From Photobacterium toruni (lineage in GTDB: Bacteria > Pseudomonadota > Gammaproteobacteria > Enterobacterales > Vibrionaceae), in contig NZ_AP024854.1 of NCBI RefSeq assembly GCF_024529955.1, positions 1,364,001 to 1,428,000 of the forward strand: a stretch of DNA of 64,000 nt. The letters are read 5' to 3'. Shown here piece by piece: positions 17,551 through 27,183 of the stretch. A program made the translations under genes and the position numbers. The notes under the pieces are model-generated. The model was not told where the DNA came from. It made no database searches and worked only from the letters and a program-made list of their open reading frames with translations. The first letter of the stretch is position 1. Each line of letters opens with the position of its first letter.

Positions 17551-18462
17551 ATGTACTACGGCTTTGATGTAGGCGGAACCAAAATTGAATTTGGTGCATT
17601 TAATGAAAAACTAGAACGTGTAGCAACAGAGCGTGTACCGACACCGAGTAGCGATTACGATGCGCTTATTGATACTATTGTTTCTATTATTACAGCCGCT
17701 GATGTTAAATTTGGTTGTGAAGGGGCTGTAGGTATAGGTATTCCAGGTATTGAAGATGCACGTGATGGCACGGTACTAACATCAAATATACCTGCTGCTA
17801 AGGGTCACACGCTACGTAAAGATTTAGAAGCTAAACTGGGGCGTAGCGTCAGTTTAGATAATGATGCAAACTGTTTTGCTCTTTCTGAAGCATGGGATGA
17901 TGAGCATAAAGATGCTCCATCCGTATTGGGGCTTATTTTAGGCACTGGCTTTGGTGGGGGAATGATATTTAATGGTAAGGTTTTTGCTGGCTTAAACCAT
18001 GTTGGCGGTGAGTTAGGGCATATGCGCTTACCGTTGGATGCATGGTTATATATGGGTGAAAAAGCACCATTATTTGATTGTGGTTGTGGTCAAAAAGGCT
18101 GTATGGATAATTATTTATCAGGCCGTGGCTTTGAACAAATCTATGCGCATTATTATGGTGAAAAACTAAAAGCAATTGAAATAATTGAACGTAATGCTGC
18201 GGGCGATAAAAAAGCACAGCAGCATGTTGATCGTTTTATGGAAGTGTTAGCAATGTGTTTTGCTAATTTATTCACAGGTATTGATCCTCACGTTGTTGTA
18301 TTAGGTGGTGGTTTATCTAATTTTGAATTAATTTATGATGAATTGCCTAAGCGTCTGCCTAAGTACTTATTGTCTGTATCACAAGCCCCTAAAATTGTGA
18401 AAGCAAAACATGGTGATGCTGGTGGTGTTCGTGGCGCTGCGTTCTTAAATATTAAGCAGTAA
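17551..18462 (+). CDS. nagK: N-acetyl-D-glucosamine kinase NagK
   Basis: A 303-residue ROK-family sugar kinase with AGGAG just before the ATG. It matches E. coli NagK along its whole length. The phosphate-binding [11 protein letters not shown] lies at residues 4-14, GIGIPG at about 67-72, catalytic [17 protein letters not shown] at about 105-121, and [10 protein letters not shown] after that. Zinc ligands [17 protein letters not shown] and the ending [13 protein letters not shown] also match. It phosphorylates GlcNAc from cell-wall recycling or chitin breakdown to GlcNAc-6-phosphate. Monocistronic, followed by a strong terminator. Confidence 0.95.
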   Translation: MYYGFDVGGTKIEFGAFNEKLERVATERVPTPSSDYDALIDTIVSIITAADVKFGCEGAVGIGIPGIEDARDGTVLTSNIPAAKGHTLRKDLEAKLGRSVSLDNDANCFALSEAWDDEHKDAPSVLGLILGTGFGGGMIFNGKVFAGLNHVGGELGHMRLPLDAWLYMGEKAPLFDCGCGQKGCMDNYLSGRGFEQIYAHYYGEKLKAIEIIERNAAGDKKAQQHVDRFMEVLAMCFANLFTGIDPHVVVLGGGLSNFELIYDELPKRLPKYLLSVSQAPKIVKAKHGDAGGVRGAAFLNIKQ

Positions 18463-18497
18463 CCATGATATAAATAACGAATATTTATTTCGTAACA

Positions 18498-18530
18498 AAA
18501 AGCACTTCATGACGAAGTGCTTTTTTTTTG
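18498..18530 (+). terminator. nagK terminator
   Basis: A GC-containing stem (AGCACTTC / GAAGTGCT) with a 4-base loop, an A tract before and a long T tract after; a textbook intrinsic terminator 36 bases after the nagK stop. Confidence 0.92.
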
Positions 18531-18600
18531 TGTTAGAATTTGCCCTTGTTTTCTTATGCCGATCTATTGGTATAAGCGTATTTATTGCTAGGAATACATT

Positions 18601-19881
18601 ATGTCGTTTGAAACGCTCGGCCTTCACCCTAAATTATTGCAAGTTGTGACAGAGTTAGGTTACGAACAACCAACAGATGTTCAACAACAAGCAATCCCAT
18701 TAGCATTAGCTGGGGATGATGTTATGGCAGGGGCTCAAACGGGAACTGGGAAAACGGCAGCATTTGCGTTCCCTATCTTGCAACGATTAATGACACTACC
18801 ATCACGGGATGAAATAGGAACTGAAGAAGTAAAGCCTCAACAAAGTGCTAAAATTCGAGCATTAGTGATCACACCGACTCGCGAATTAGCGCAGCAAGTT
18901 TATGATAGCTTTATTGCATATGGTAAATACAGCGGTTTGAAAGTGGCTGTCGCTTATGGCGGTACTAGTATGAATGTTCAAATTAAAGCATTAAGAGCTG
19001 GGGTTGATATTCTTATAGCAACACCAGGACGTTTACTTGATCATGTTTTTGTTGGCAATGTATCACTTGCTAATGTAGAAACCTTTGTGCTTGATGAAGC
19101 GGATCGTATGCTTGATATGGGTTTCATTGTTGATATTAACCGCATCATGAAACGTATGCCAGCAGAGCGTCAGACTTTATTCTTTTCAGCGACATTTTCA
19201 AAGCAAGTTAAGAAATTAGCATTTAGTATTTTAACTAATCCTAAAATGGTAGAAGTAACGCCTGAGAATATTGCTGCTGATACGGTTCAGCAAATGGTGT
19301 ATCCCGTTGATAAAAAGCGTAAGTCTGAATTATTGGCTTATTTAATTGGTTCGCGTAATTGGCAGCAGGTGTTAGTTTTTACTAAAACAAAACAGGGTTC
19401 AGATCAATTAGCGAAGAATTTAGGCTTAGATGGTATTAAAGCCGTTTCTATTAATGGTGATAAAAGCCAAGGTGCACGTCAACGTGCACTTGATGATTTT
19501 AAAGCAGGCAAAGTACGAGTGCTGGTTGCTACAGATGTTGCTGCGCGAGGCTTGGATATTCAGCAACTAGAGTATGTGGTTAATTTTGATTTACCGTTTA
19601 ATGCTGAAGATTATGTACACCGAATTGGACGTACAGGTCGAGCTGGTAATATTGGTAATGCAATTACTCTAATGAGTCTTGATGAAGAGTGGGCGTTAAA
19701 AGCGATTGAAGAATTATTAAATACACGGTTACCACAACAATGGCTTGAAGGTTACGAGCCTGATCCTAGTTTAATTGAAACAGTATCTGTTCATCGTGGA
19801 GCTTCAGCAGAAAAACGTCGTGCGAAAGCTAAAAATAAAATTCATCAAAATAGAGGCAAGAACACTCAACGCCGTCGATAA
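18601..19881 (+). CDS. DEAD-box RNA helicase, RhlE-like
   Basis: A 426-residue ATP-dependent RNA helicase. N-terminal Q motif (FETLGLHPKL...PTDVQQQAI), motif I AQTGTGKT (about residues 42-49), Ia PTRELAQ, II DEAD, III SAT, and C-terminal motif V ATDVAARGLD and VI HRIGRTGRAG. The last 30 residues are a Lys/Arg-rich tail likely to bind RNA. The pattern fits RhlE-type helicases involved in ribosome assembly or RNA turnover; the exact paralogue name is not certain. Single gene with its own terminator. Confidence 0.9.
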   Translation: MSFETLGLHPKLLQVVTELGYEQPTDVQQQAIPLALAGDDVMAGAQTGTGKTAAFAFPILQRLMTLPSRDEIGTEEVKPQQSAKIRALVITPTRELAQQVYDSFIAYGKYSGLKVAVAYGGTSMNVQIKALRAGVDILIATPGRLLDHVFVGNVSLANVETFVLDEADRMLDMGFIVDINRIMKRMPAERQTLFFSATFSKQVKKLAFSILTNPKMVEVTPENIAADTVQQMVYPVDKKRKSELLAYLIGSRNWQQVLVFTKTKQGSDQLAKNLGLDGIKAVSINGDKSQGARQRALDDFKAGKVRVLVATDVAARGLDIQQLEYVVNFDLPFNAEDYVHRIGRTGRAGNIGNAITLMSLDEEWALKAIEELLNTRLPQQWLEGYEPDPSLIETVSVHRGASAEKRRAKAKNKIHQNRGKNTQRRR

Positions 19882-19913
19882 ATAAATGTTACTTTTAACT
19901 CAAATTTTTATTA

Positions 19914-19943
19914 AACGTCACTGACAAAGTGGCGTTTTTTTTG
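19914..19943 (+). terminator. Helicase terminator
   Basis: A stem AACGTCAC / GTGGCGTT (one mismatch) with a 7-base loop and a T tract, 33 bases after the stop. Confidence 0.88.
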
Positions 19944-20092
19944 ATTATGCAACAAGGTTTTATTTGTTTTGATTGTAGGTGTAAATTATTAACAATATTA
20001 GTTGTTTAAGCTAAATTTGTCTGTTAATTTGTCGGTAATAAAAGTTATTTTTTACTGTTTACTTATGAGCGATAATGTTTTTCGAGGTATTC

Positions 20093-21415
20093 ATGACGGG
20101 GTTGAATAAATGGCTTCGAGCAATTATTTTATTTTTAGTCTGTTTTACTATTGTTACATACGGATGGTTTGTTCTTGGTGGTGCTAATAAAGAATATATA
20201 GTGACGCCTAAGAATAGTAATTATGAAATTATTGATGATTCAGGACAAGATGGGGCGACCACGGCAAAGTTAGATATTCGTCATCGCAGTGTATTGTTAG
20301 AATGTGAAATTGTGAATAAATCAAAGTGGCCATTTTGTGAAATAGCAATCGCATTAACTGATGCTATTGATTCAGGAATTGATTTAAGTTCTTATCATTC
20401 TGTTGGATTGGATATTGATTATACGAGCCCACTTGAAGGAGAAAGGGTGCGTGTTTATTTACGTAACTTTGATCCTAGCTATGCTAATAGTAATGATCCA
20501 TTATCATTAAAATTTAATGCAATTGAATATTCGCCCGGTATTAATAAGGGATTGCAAATATTCCCATTACGCTCATTCCAAGTTTTATCTTGGTGGATTG
20601 CAGAGAATAATATTCCTGTAAATAAAGCGAATCGACAATTTGATAATATTTCAATTATTGAAATTGCAACAGGAAGTTATGTTAAAGAAGCACATTATGC
20701 GATTAAGTTAAATAGTCTAGTATTCTATGGCAAGTGGATAACAGAATCAGCCTTAGTTAAATTGTTATTATTATTGTGGGTGGCTACTGCTGTTATTATT
20801 ATTTTAATTGAACGGTTTGTTCTGAATAAAAAAATCAAGATCTCAGAAGAACATCAACAGCATTTACGAAATGCGAATAAATTACTTTATAATAAAAGTG
20901 TGAAGTTTGAATATTTAGCATGTACTGATCCACTAACTCGTATTCGAAATCGACATACAGTAACTGATTGGCTAGAAGAAATAATTATTCAGACGAGATT
21001 GAATGATATTCCTTTTTCAGTAATCTTTATTGATCTTGATTATTTTAAGTCAGTCAACGATACCCATGGTCATGGTTTTGGTGATGATGTTTTAATTAAG
21101 TTTGCAGCTACTATTGAGACATTAATACGTAGAACTGATGTATTTGTTCGTTGGGGAGGAGAAGAGTTTGTTATTTTCTGTCCTGATACAACAATGAAAA
21201 ATGCAGTTGAAATAGCTGAGCGTATTAGAGAAACAATCATGTTTAAAGATTGGGAATTTGATAAAGATTTTCACCTAACATGTAGTCTAGGAGTGGCAGA
21301 GTTAGTCGATGAAAAGAGTGACGAGCTGATTAAGCGCGCAGATTGGGCATTGCTAAAAGCTAAAAAAATGGGTCGTAATAGAACTGAGATAAGTTGGGAA
21401 CATAATCTAAAATAA
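20093..21415 (+). CDS. Membrane diguanylate cyclase with periplasmic sensor
   Basis: About 440 residues from the ATG at 20093, where GAGGT lies 5 bases upstream; an in-frame ATG at 20075 lacks this. TM1 (about residues 8-28), a periplasmic domain of about 185 residues (cysteines at about 70 and 79 could form a disulfide), TM2 (about 217-237), a short coiled linker and a GGDEF domain. Active site GGEEF is preceded by the RRTD inhibitory site, and IDLDYFKSVNDTHGHGFGDD forms the metal site. It should make c-di-GMP in response to a periplasmic signal that is not identified. Confidence 0.88.
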   Translation: MTGLNKWLRAIILFLVCFTIVTYGWFVLGGANKEYIVTPKNSNYEIIDDSGQDGATTAKLDIRHRSVLLECEIVNKSKWPFCEIAIALTDAIDSGIDLSSYHSVGLDIDYTSPLEGERVRVYLRNFDPSYANSNDPLSLKFNAIEYSPGINKGLQIFPLRSFQVLSWWIAENNIPVNKANRQFDNISIIEIATGSYVKEAHYAIKLNSLVFYGKWITESALVKLLLLLWVATAVIIILIERFVLNKKIKISEEHQQHLRNANKLLYNKSVKFEYLACTDPLTRIRNRHTVTDWLEEIIIQTRLNDIPFSVIFIDLDYFKSVNDTHGHGFGDDVLIKFAATIETLIRRTDVFVRWGGEEFVIFCPDTTMKNAVEIAERIRETIMFKDWEFDKDFHLTCSLGVAELVDEKSDELIKRADWALLKAKKMGRNRTEISWEHNLK

Positions 21416-21424
21416 TATCATAAT

Positions 21425-21485
21425 AAAAAGCCGTGGTTTATATGCTCAATTTTTAATTGAAAACATGTAAATACACGGCTTTTTA
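21425..21485. terminator. Bidirectional terminator
   Basis: An 11-bp stem (AAAAAGCCGTG / CACGGCTTTTT) with A and T tracts on both sides, between the convergent cyclase and antiporter genes. Confidence 0.85.
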
Positions 21486-21502
21486 CGATTAGAATAAAGA
21501 GC

Positions 21503-22921
21503 TTAGCTCTCTAGTACAATATGTCCAGTTGTTACCATATAAACAGCAAAAATAGCCAAAATAATCAACAAAATAACAAAAATGCGTTCTTTACCTACAA
21601 AATAAGGCTGATTTAGTTCTCTTCTTGCTTTCATAAAGAAAAATAGACCAGGTAGGTACAGCAACGAGGCTAATAATAAGTGACTTAAACCTGACGCATA
21701 AAGTAACCAAATACCATAAATCGTAGCGCCTAAGCCAATAAATAATAACATCCCTCGATTTTTATTCTTAATTGCTAGTTTAAGGGTATACGCAGCAACA
21801 AGGAAATAAGGGACTAAGATCATTTCAGAGGCGATAATTAATAAAGAATTATAGGTACCACCAGCATATATCACTGCAAACAATGAAATTTGAATACATA
21901 TGATAGTAAGATTAAGTGCTTTAATTGATGTACCTGCACTGTTTTCTTTAGCATAGGCTTTTGGAAACATCTTATTTTGTGCTGCAAGTAATGGTGCTTC
22001 TGTTGCTAATACTGTCCAACTTAAGAATGCACCGCTGACTGAAACTAATAAACCACAACCAATAATAATTGAGCCCCATGGACCAATTACATGCTCTAAT
22101 ACCATCGCCATTGATGGATTTTGGAATTTTGCGAGTTCAGGAGTAGAAATAACACCCATAGAAAGTAGGGTAACAAATACATAAATAACAAGAGCGGTCA
22201 GTAAGCCGAGAATTGTTGCTCGACCAATATCACGGCGATTGCGTGCACGTGAAGATACGATCACAGCCCCTTCAACGCCAATAAATACCCACACAGTAAT
22301 AAGCATCGTGCTTTTAACTTGGCTAAGTAGATCATGCTGAGCACCAAAATGCAGCCCAGTGAAGTCAAAAGTAAATGTATGCCATTTAAATGCAATCAAA
22401 GTGACGAAAATAAAGAGTACTAACGGAATAAGTTTAGCAATAGTTGTTATTGTGTTAATTGTTGCTGCGGTTTGAACGCCACGTCTTACTGAGGCATATA
22501 CAAGCCATAATAAGATAGATGCACCAACAATTGATTGCCAAGTGTTACCCATACCAAAAATAATATGGTCAGGTTTGTCAAAGAACATACCTAGCGTACT
22601 AAATACAATAACTAAGTAAGAAACGTTAGCGAGCATAGCACTAAGCCAATAACCCCATGCTGAACAAAATCCAACAAAGTCACCAAAACCAGCTTGTGCA
22701 TAACCAAAGACACCGCTATTAATATTTGGTTTTAATAATGATAAAATTTGAAAAGACATTGCAAGGAATATCATGCCAACACCTGTAATGGCCCAGCCAA
22801 TTATGACGGCAGCAGGACTTGCAACAGCAGCCATGTTTTGTGGCAAACTGAATACTCCCGCACCTATCATTGAGCCGATTACAAATGCAGTTAATGCACC
22901 AAATCCGAGCTTATTATCCAT
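21503..22921 (-). CDS. APC-family basic amino acid antiporter (ArcD/YdgI-like)
   Basis: A 472-residue inner-membrane transporter with 12-13 hydrophobic helices. The start LGFGALTAFVIGSMIGAGVFSLPQN contains the GSMIGAG-type substrate-carboxylate loop of the APC superfamily. VWVFIGVEGAVIVSSRARNR is the consensus loop of the arginine/ornithine and lysine/cadaverine exchangers. The closest recognisable group is ArcD/YdgI arginine-ornithine antiporters, but no arginine deiminase or decarboxylase gene is nearby, so the exchange pair is uncertain. CTAGGT lies before the ATG. Monocistronic. Confidence 0.85.
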   Translation of the reverse strand: MDNKLGFGALTAFVIGSMIGAGVFSLPQNMAAVASPAAVIIGWAITGVGMIFLAMSFQILSLLKPNINSGVFGYAQAGFGDFVGFCSAWGYWLSAMLANVSYLVIVFSTLGMFFDKPDHIIFGMGNTWQSIVGASILLWLVYASVRRGVQTAATINTITTIAKLIPLVLFIFVTLIAFKWHTFTFDFTGLHFGAQHDLLSQVKSTMLITVWVFIGVEGAVIVSSRARNRRDIGRATILGLLTALVIYVFVTLLSMGVISTPELAKFQNPSMAMVLEHVIGPWGSIIIGCGLLVSVSGAFLSWTVLATEAPLLAAQNKMFPKAYAKENSAGTSIKALNLTIICIQISLFAVIYAGGTYNSLLIIASEMILVPYFLVAAYTLKLAIKNKNRGMLLFIGLGATIYGIWLLYASGLSHLLLASLLYLPGLFFFMKARRELNQPYFVGKERIFVILLIILAIFAVYMVTTGHIVLES

Positions 22922-23121
22922 TCTGAAACCTAGTATTTAAATTTGAATTTCCTTGATTATATGGATTTTCATTATGCGTAAAAGCTATTTCTACTATTTT
23001 TAATAATTAATTAAATACAACTTTAAATAAAAATACTTTTTTTGTTTGTATCTCATTATTAAATTTATGTAATAACAATATTATTGCAACTTATAAATAA
23101 CATTGTAGATTATAAATTGAC

Positions 23122-23592
23122 TTAATGGAATGTTAATTGTGCTTTAACATTTTGATTTAGCACAAAAGCGAGTGTTTTGCTCTGTTCTGCTGCCATTGTA
23201 ATTATTGAGGTATTGAACATCTCAATTTCACCAGAAACAATCACGGCAGAACAATTCCCCATTTCTAATGCTTTTGCCATTAGCAAATGTTTACTTTGGT
23301 TTTTCATGTTTTTCAGTAAAAGTACTTTATTAATATCAATACCAGCATTGATTAATAAGCGTTTATCTAATAATGCATCTTGGCCGATAAACATTATCCA
23401 GCGATTTTCTTGATTAGCTTGTTTAAGTAAATGTAAGAAATAGGCCAATTGTGCTTGTTGTTGTTCGCTGTAGCTTACTTCTATCGGAATAACCCTTGGC
23501 GGAGATTGATAATGATCTGTATGAGAACGCAATGTTGCTTTGTAAGCGTCAGAAGCTGTAATAGATTCTTGATTATGCATTAGTGGTTTCAT
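23122..23592 (-). CDS. sulA: SOS cell-division inhibitor SulA
   Basis: About 156 residues from the ATG at 23592, chosen because GGAG lies 8 bases upstream. An in-frame ATG at 23637 falls inside the LexA operator and is rejected. The central part (VIPIEVSYSEQQQAQLAYFL, NRWIMFIG, then DINKVLLLKNMKNQSKHLL and MGNCSAVIV) follows the SulA pattern of E. coli, including the FtsZ-binding region; the N-terminus and tail differ. SulA blocks FtsZ polymerisation while DNA is being repaired. Control by LexA is directly supported by the operator 34 bases upstream. Confidence 0.88.
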   Translation of the reverse strand: MKPLMHNQESITASDAYKATLRSHTDHYQSPPRVIPIEVSYSEQQQAQLAYFLHLLKQANQENRWIMFIGQDALLDKRLLINAGIDINKVLLLKNMKNQSKHLLMAKALEMGNCSAVIVSGEIEMFNTSIITMAAEQSKTLAFVLNQNVKAQLTFH

Positions 23593-23625
23593 GGTGCCAT
23601 CTCCGACAGTGGTTATATATACATG

Positions 23626-23641
23626 CTGTATGTACATACAG
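23626..23641 (-). promoter_or_regulatory. LexA operator (SOS box) of sulA
   Basis: CTGTATGTACATACAG is a perfect 16-base palindrome that fits CTGT-N8-ACAG exactly. It lies 34 bases upstream of the chosen sulA start. Confidence 0.92.
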
Positions 23642-24183
23642 TAGTTTTATTATGGTTTGGATGCAAGCGTTATTTATGGGGTGTGTCTATTTTTAATGGA
23701 TCTTTTTTTTGAGGTGCTATCAGGAGTAATGATTATAACTTATTGTTTTTATTGTGTTGTTTTTTATTCGTTACCGTTTTTAAGTTATATTTTTAGATGC
23801 TAATAGAAATAATATAAATCTTCATATACATCTACATTACAAATGTATGAGTGTTATCACGTAAATATATACAGTAGTTTGGCTAAGTGTCGGAGTCTTG
23901 TTGAGTCAAAAAAGAAAGAATATTGATAGTATTATTAATGAAAGATCGTGTGGGGGGGATATGATTGATAAGCAGTATAAACAATGGAAGGAGATAGAAT
24001 AAGAATCGTAAATATGAAATCTCTCTTGATGATACTTACTGTATTATCAAAAGTATTACATTAAGCAATGATATTAGTTTTATCTATTAGTGATTTTTTG
24101 AAAAATAATAATTATGTTTTAGCGATCATAGTATTATCTTTAAGTCGATATAATAAAAAAAATAATTAAATAAAGGCAATATA
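23642..24183. other. Intergenic region between sulA and an unknown gene
   Basis: About 540 AT-rich bases. Apart from the sulA promoter side, it holds only very short ORFs (for example 13 codons at 23961-24002 after a G-run) that I cannot support as genes. No terminator or RNA element recognised. Confidence 0.5.
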
Positions 24184-24534
24184 ATGTTAAATAATCCAAT
24201 GATTTCATTAATGGTAAATTTTATTGATTTACAATCAGAACAAAATATTCTACCTATAAGAAAGTATATTACAGGTGATAGTTTATCTTATTTACCAAAA
24301 GTTGGTGATATTTTAGCCGTGGAAATTGATATTGATAGCCAACTAGCCGTCTCTTTATCTATTAATGATTTACGATTCTTCAAAAATACTCATGAACAAG
24401 CGCAAGTGCCAGCTAAGTGCTATGTTGTAAAACAAATAGCAACAAAATTGATGGTCAATGATGCATGTGATAATGTTGATTATTTATTAGAAGAAATATC
24501 TTTTGTTGCTGCAAGAGAAATGCTAGTTAAATAA
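24184..24534 (+). CDS. Hypothetical protein, 116 residues
   Basis: Not recognised. A small acidic soluble protein with AAAGG 8 bases before the ATG. The middle (YLPKVGDILAVEIDIDSQLAVSLSINDLRFF) alternates hydrophobic and polar residues like a beta-barrel or PilZ/S1-like fold, but no diagnostic motif is present. It stands alone on the plus strand, with a strong hairpin downstream. Its base composition is as AT-rich as its surroundings. Confidence 0.6.
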   Translation: MLNNPMISLMVNFIDLQSEQNILPIRKYITGDSLSYLPKVGDILAVEIDIDSQLAVSLSINDLRFFKNTHEQAQVPAKCYVVKQIATKLMVNDACDNVDYLLEEISFVAAREMLVK

Positions 24535-24600
24535 AGAATAAGGTTATGATCAAGAAGGGCTGATACTTTTTAAAGAGTGATCAATTTGAGATATTTATTA

Positions 24601-24635
24601 ACCAATGAGTAAATTTTTATAACTTACTCATTGGT
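24601..24635. terminator. 12-bp hairpin between convergent genes
   Basis: A perfect 12-bp inverted repeat (ACCAATGAGTAA / TTACTCATTGGT) with an 11-base loop, between the convergent stops at 24534 and 24664. There is no T tract, so it may be a terminator or an mRNA 3'-end stabiliser. Confidence 0.5.
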
Positions 24636-24663
24636 ATTGTTATAACACAATAACGTGATATGA

Positions 24664-25275
24664 CTATAGCCTAAACAGCTCAACGCGAAGGTGACTCTCA
24701 TCTTCATATGCAATAACAGATTGAAAATAACCACTTTGGTCAATAGCTGCTGAAAATAAATCTTTATATTCACTACTGCCAATGAATAAAAGTTGCGTTG
24801 ATTTGATCATCAGTCCATCACTATCAAAACTAGACGTTAAATCTTCATCAACGACACAGACTAATACTTTACCAAAGCGCGCATTAAGATTGATATTATG
24901 TGCGAGTGAATATTGTACTTGTGTATGTAATTGAGCTTCAACGCTTTCAATAAGGTCAACAAAACGATAAAGGTCTGTTGAACTGGTTTGTAGAATTCGC
25001 TCACGATCATTATTAAGTATTGATGCTAAACATACACCAGATTTTCTACCGCGCAATAACCAATTTTTAATCGATTTTTTAACTGTACGATATCCATCAT
25101 TCTTGATGATTTTCTTTAGATACTGAACAAGTAGGTTATTTTGCTCAGTTTGTGTCAGCCGTTTATCAAGCTTTTTAAATTCTAGATGTAGTAAGGCATT
25201 AGTACTAATATCGAGTAATTGTTGAGACTTGTTCATTGGTGTACCGAGTTGGAGCGGGTTTGATAATAATATCAT
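24664..25275 (-). CDS. Hypothetical protein, about 200 residues
   Basis: Not recognised. Soluble, rich in Leu, Lys and Asp, with a basic central stretch (KKIIKNDGYRTVKKSIKNWLLRGRKSG) and a predicted alpha/beta C-terminal half (GKVLVCVVDEDL, then QLLFIGSS.YKDLF). There is no signal peptide and no catalytic motif that I know. Two starts are possible, 25275 and 25236, and neither has a clear ribosome binding site; the shorter (MNKSQQLLDIS) avoids an odd hydrophobic lead. Likely a lineage-restricted accessory gene. Confidence 0.6.
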   Translation of the reverse strand: MILLSNPLQLGTPMNKSQQLLDISTNALLHLEFKKLDKRLTQTEQNNLLVQYLKKIIKNDGYRTVKKSIKNWLLRGRKSGVCLASILNNDRERILQTSSTDLYRFVDLIESVEAQLHTQVQYSLAHNINLNARFGKVLVCVVDEDLTSSFDSDGLMIKSTQLLFIGSSEYKDLFSAAIDQSGYFQSVIAYEDESHLRVELFRL

Positions 25276-25463
25276 ATTATTACTGATGTAAGATAATAGA
25301 TAAATACGTTAATTATAAATTATAGAAATTTGCGCAATCATTTGTATATTTATAGTGATATTACGCCGATTAGTTCGAATAAGCATGCTTTGTTTTTGTA
25401 AAAACGCATGACGATATTTAATTTGTTTTAGGTTATCCCTTTAATACTCGATAAAAAATGCTT

Positions 25464-25830
25464 TTAGTTGGAGGTTAAGTAACAATTGAGCCCATCAAAT
25501 AAAGTATCAATTTCATTGTAGGTATTGTAATGCATACAGCCGATACGAATTACGCCACCATATTTCATTAGATTTAATTGTTCACATAAACCTTGTGCGT
25601 GAAAATGACCATGCCAAATACAGATATTTTGTTTTCCTAACGCGGTAGCAATATCTGCTGAGGGCGCGTTAACAAATTTTTGGGCAGCATGGCGCGCGGT
25701 TGTCATCAACGCCACTGTTTCTGTACTAGAAAAAAAGCACCGCCTAAATTTGAATTAAAATGTCCTAAATAGTGGCTCATCGCATCTAAAACTGATTGAG
25801 GTACTTGTGAACCGCCCGGCCGATTGCATG
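25464..25830 (-). pseudogene. Cysteine-desulfurase-like protein, internally deleted remnant
   Basis: Read leftward, the frame contains the N-terminal signature of cysteine-desulfurase-like PLP enzymes (PGGSQVPQSVLDAMSHYL, then NSNLGGAFFSSTET). This runs directly into the family's C-terminus (ICIWHGHFHAQGL, VIRIGCMHYNT, then a conserved end). The PLP-lysine and the whole large domain, roughly 250-280 residues, are missing. The junction lies near residues FVNAPSAD/IATALGK and is in frame. The normal start is also lost: the usual D-G-P-G-G reads N-R-P-G-G with no ATG in frame just upstream. An ATG at 25715 leaves an 83-codon ORF that cannot be an active enzyme. Confidence 0.8.
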
Positions 25831-25923
25831 TATAGGTATAACTAAAGGCATACTATTAGTCGATATAAAATAAATAATATAATGAAATAGTTAAGATTAG
25901 TAAGTTACCAGGTTTTGTGTGGG

Positions 25924-26013
25924 GATATGATATATATTTGGTCAGAGACAACGCTGGTTGTACTTTGCCGTTGTGGTTTATTTATTCGTAAAGTGATTGG
26001 TTGGGCAACGTCA
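25924..26013 (+). pseudogene. IS3-family transposase (OrfB) scrap with frameshifts
   Basis: Three pieces in two reading frames spell out the start of the IS3-type DDE integrase core. One frame gives DMIYIW, the next QRQRWLYFAVVVYLF, then the first frame again gives IRKVIGWATS. Together they resemble the usual D-x-TYI-x-W ... RWLYLAVV-DLFSRKVIGWA pattern. At least two frameshifts and loss of everything else make it a dead fragment of about 90 bases. Confidence 0.65.
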
Positions 26014-26313
26014 TTGATATTGTTCTGTTTGAAAAATAGCAATGTTGAAATATTCCAACCTTGCTGCAGGCTATCCAGTTGACCACTTCAAGTATGTTTT
26101 TTTTCGAACAGTGTCATAGTTTCTCTTTTTAGCCAGAAAAACTATGACAAAAATGGGTTGTAACTAAAATGTATTGTTAACTAGATACTTATGCTTTAAT
26201 AGTACCAAAAGTATATTTAAATTCCTATGTTATATCTCTTTGATTAAACTTTATTTCGGTACTAAATATTTGTACCATTTCAAGTTATATGACTAGAGAT
26301 CTTGAGAATGACT
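26014..26313. other. Non-coding stretch between IS fragments
   Basis: AT-rich decayed DNA between the IS3 scrap and the IS630 fragment. No sign of the DDE catalytic half of the IS630 transposase that should follow the N-terminal fragment, so that half has been deleted. Confidence 0.5.
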
Positions 26314-26781
26314 TCAATGTGAAGTATTTTTACAATCTATTTGAGTCTGGATTGATTGTTTTAGGTGTTTTGAGTGACCTATAACCCAACTAAATCCCCA
26401 TTGTTTTAGTAAATTATAAATCATAGAACTTTGATAAGTAATTTGATATTCATCATAAATAAAAGTTTGGATATCTTTTGCTCGTAATCGTTGTCCTTGG
26501 GATTTAATCGCATTTTCAGTAATAAATACTTGTATTTTATGGCATTGTTCATTATTTAAACGAGATGGTCGCCCTGAACGGTTCTTTTCCTTTAAGCCTT
26601 CAAATCCATAATTTAAATATTGTGTAATCCATTTATTGACACTTGTTCGGCTGACTTTTAAATAGCGAGCTATTTGATAACGACTTTTACCATCTATAAA
26701 ATAGTAAACAGCAAGAAGACGTAGTCGCATTCTTGCATTGGTCGTTTTTTGTAGTTTCGTTGAAAGGTCATCCATTTTCAT
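26314..26781 (-). mobile_element. IS630-family transposase N-terminal fragment
   Basis: A 155-codon ORF whose helix-turn-helix region (RLLAVYYFIDGKSRYQIARYL, then SVNKWI) and second winged helix (NRSGRPSRLN, then a YQSSMIYNLLKQWGFSW stretch) match the DNA-binding half of IS630/Tc1-type transposases. The protein stops right after that half, before any DDE catalytic domain. A complete enzyme of the family is roughly twice this size. No terminal inverted repeats could be assigned. Inactive on its own, though the fragment could still be expressed as a DNA-binding protein. Confidence 0.8.
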
Positions 26782-27065
26782 CCCTCTTCAATCTAATATT
26801 TATAAAGTTATTGAATCACATTTATTTTGTGCATTAGTTTCTGACTTTTGCTATCGAGAATTTGGTCGATAAATACAAGTAGTTAAAGGTAGAACGCGTA
26901 AAATCTAAAATGAATTTCCATACCATAAATATGCATAAAAACAAGAAGTAATAAATTTAATAAATGTATTTCAGGCTTATTATTTGTGGTGGGATAACAT
27001 CAAGAGATAAAAAGCCACTACAAAAAACATCTAGTACACTTACAGTGTGCATAATCATTATCTAA

Positions 27066-27091
27066 TCTCCTAATCTTTCAATATTAGGAGA
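27066..27091. repeat. Hairpin TCTCCTAAT / ATTAGGAGA
   Basis: A perfect 9-bp inverted repeat with an 8-base loop and no T tract. It could be a remnant of an element end or a small RNA hairpin. Confidence 0.6.
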
Positions 27092-27183
27092 GGTGTCTAC
27101 TACATCTTCAATAGCACTAATGTCGATATTTTTAACTTAACCTTTAATAATATTATGAGATATTAATTTCATTTTCTATGAGC

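Noticed and set aside
23961..24002. A 13-codon ORF after a G-rich stretch, upstream of the 24184 gene
   Set aside because: Too short, no hydrophobic or conserved-looking content, and the G-run is a poor ribosome binding site; chance ORF more likely.
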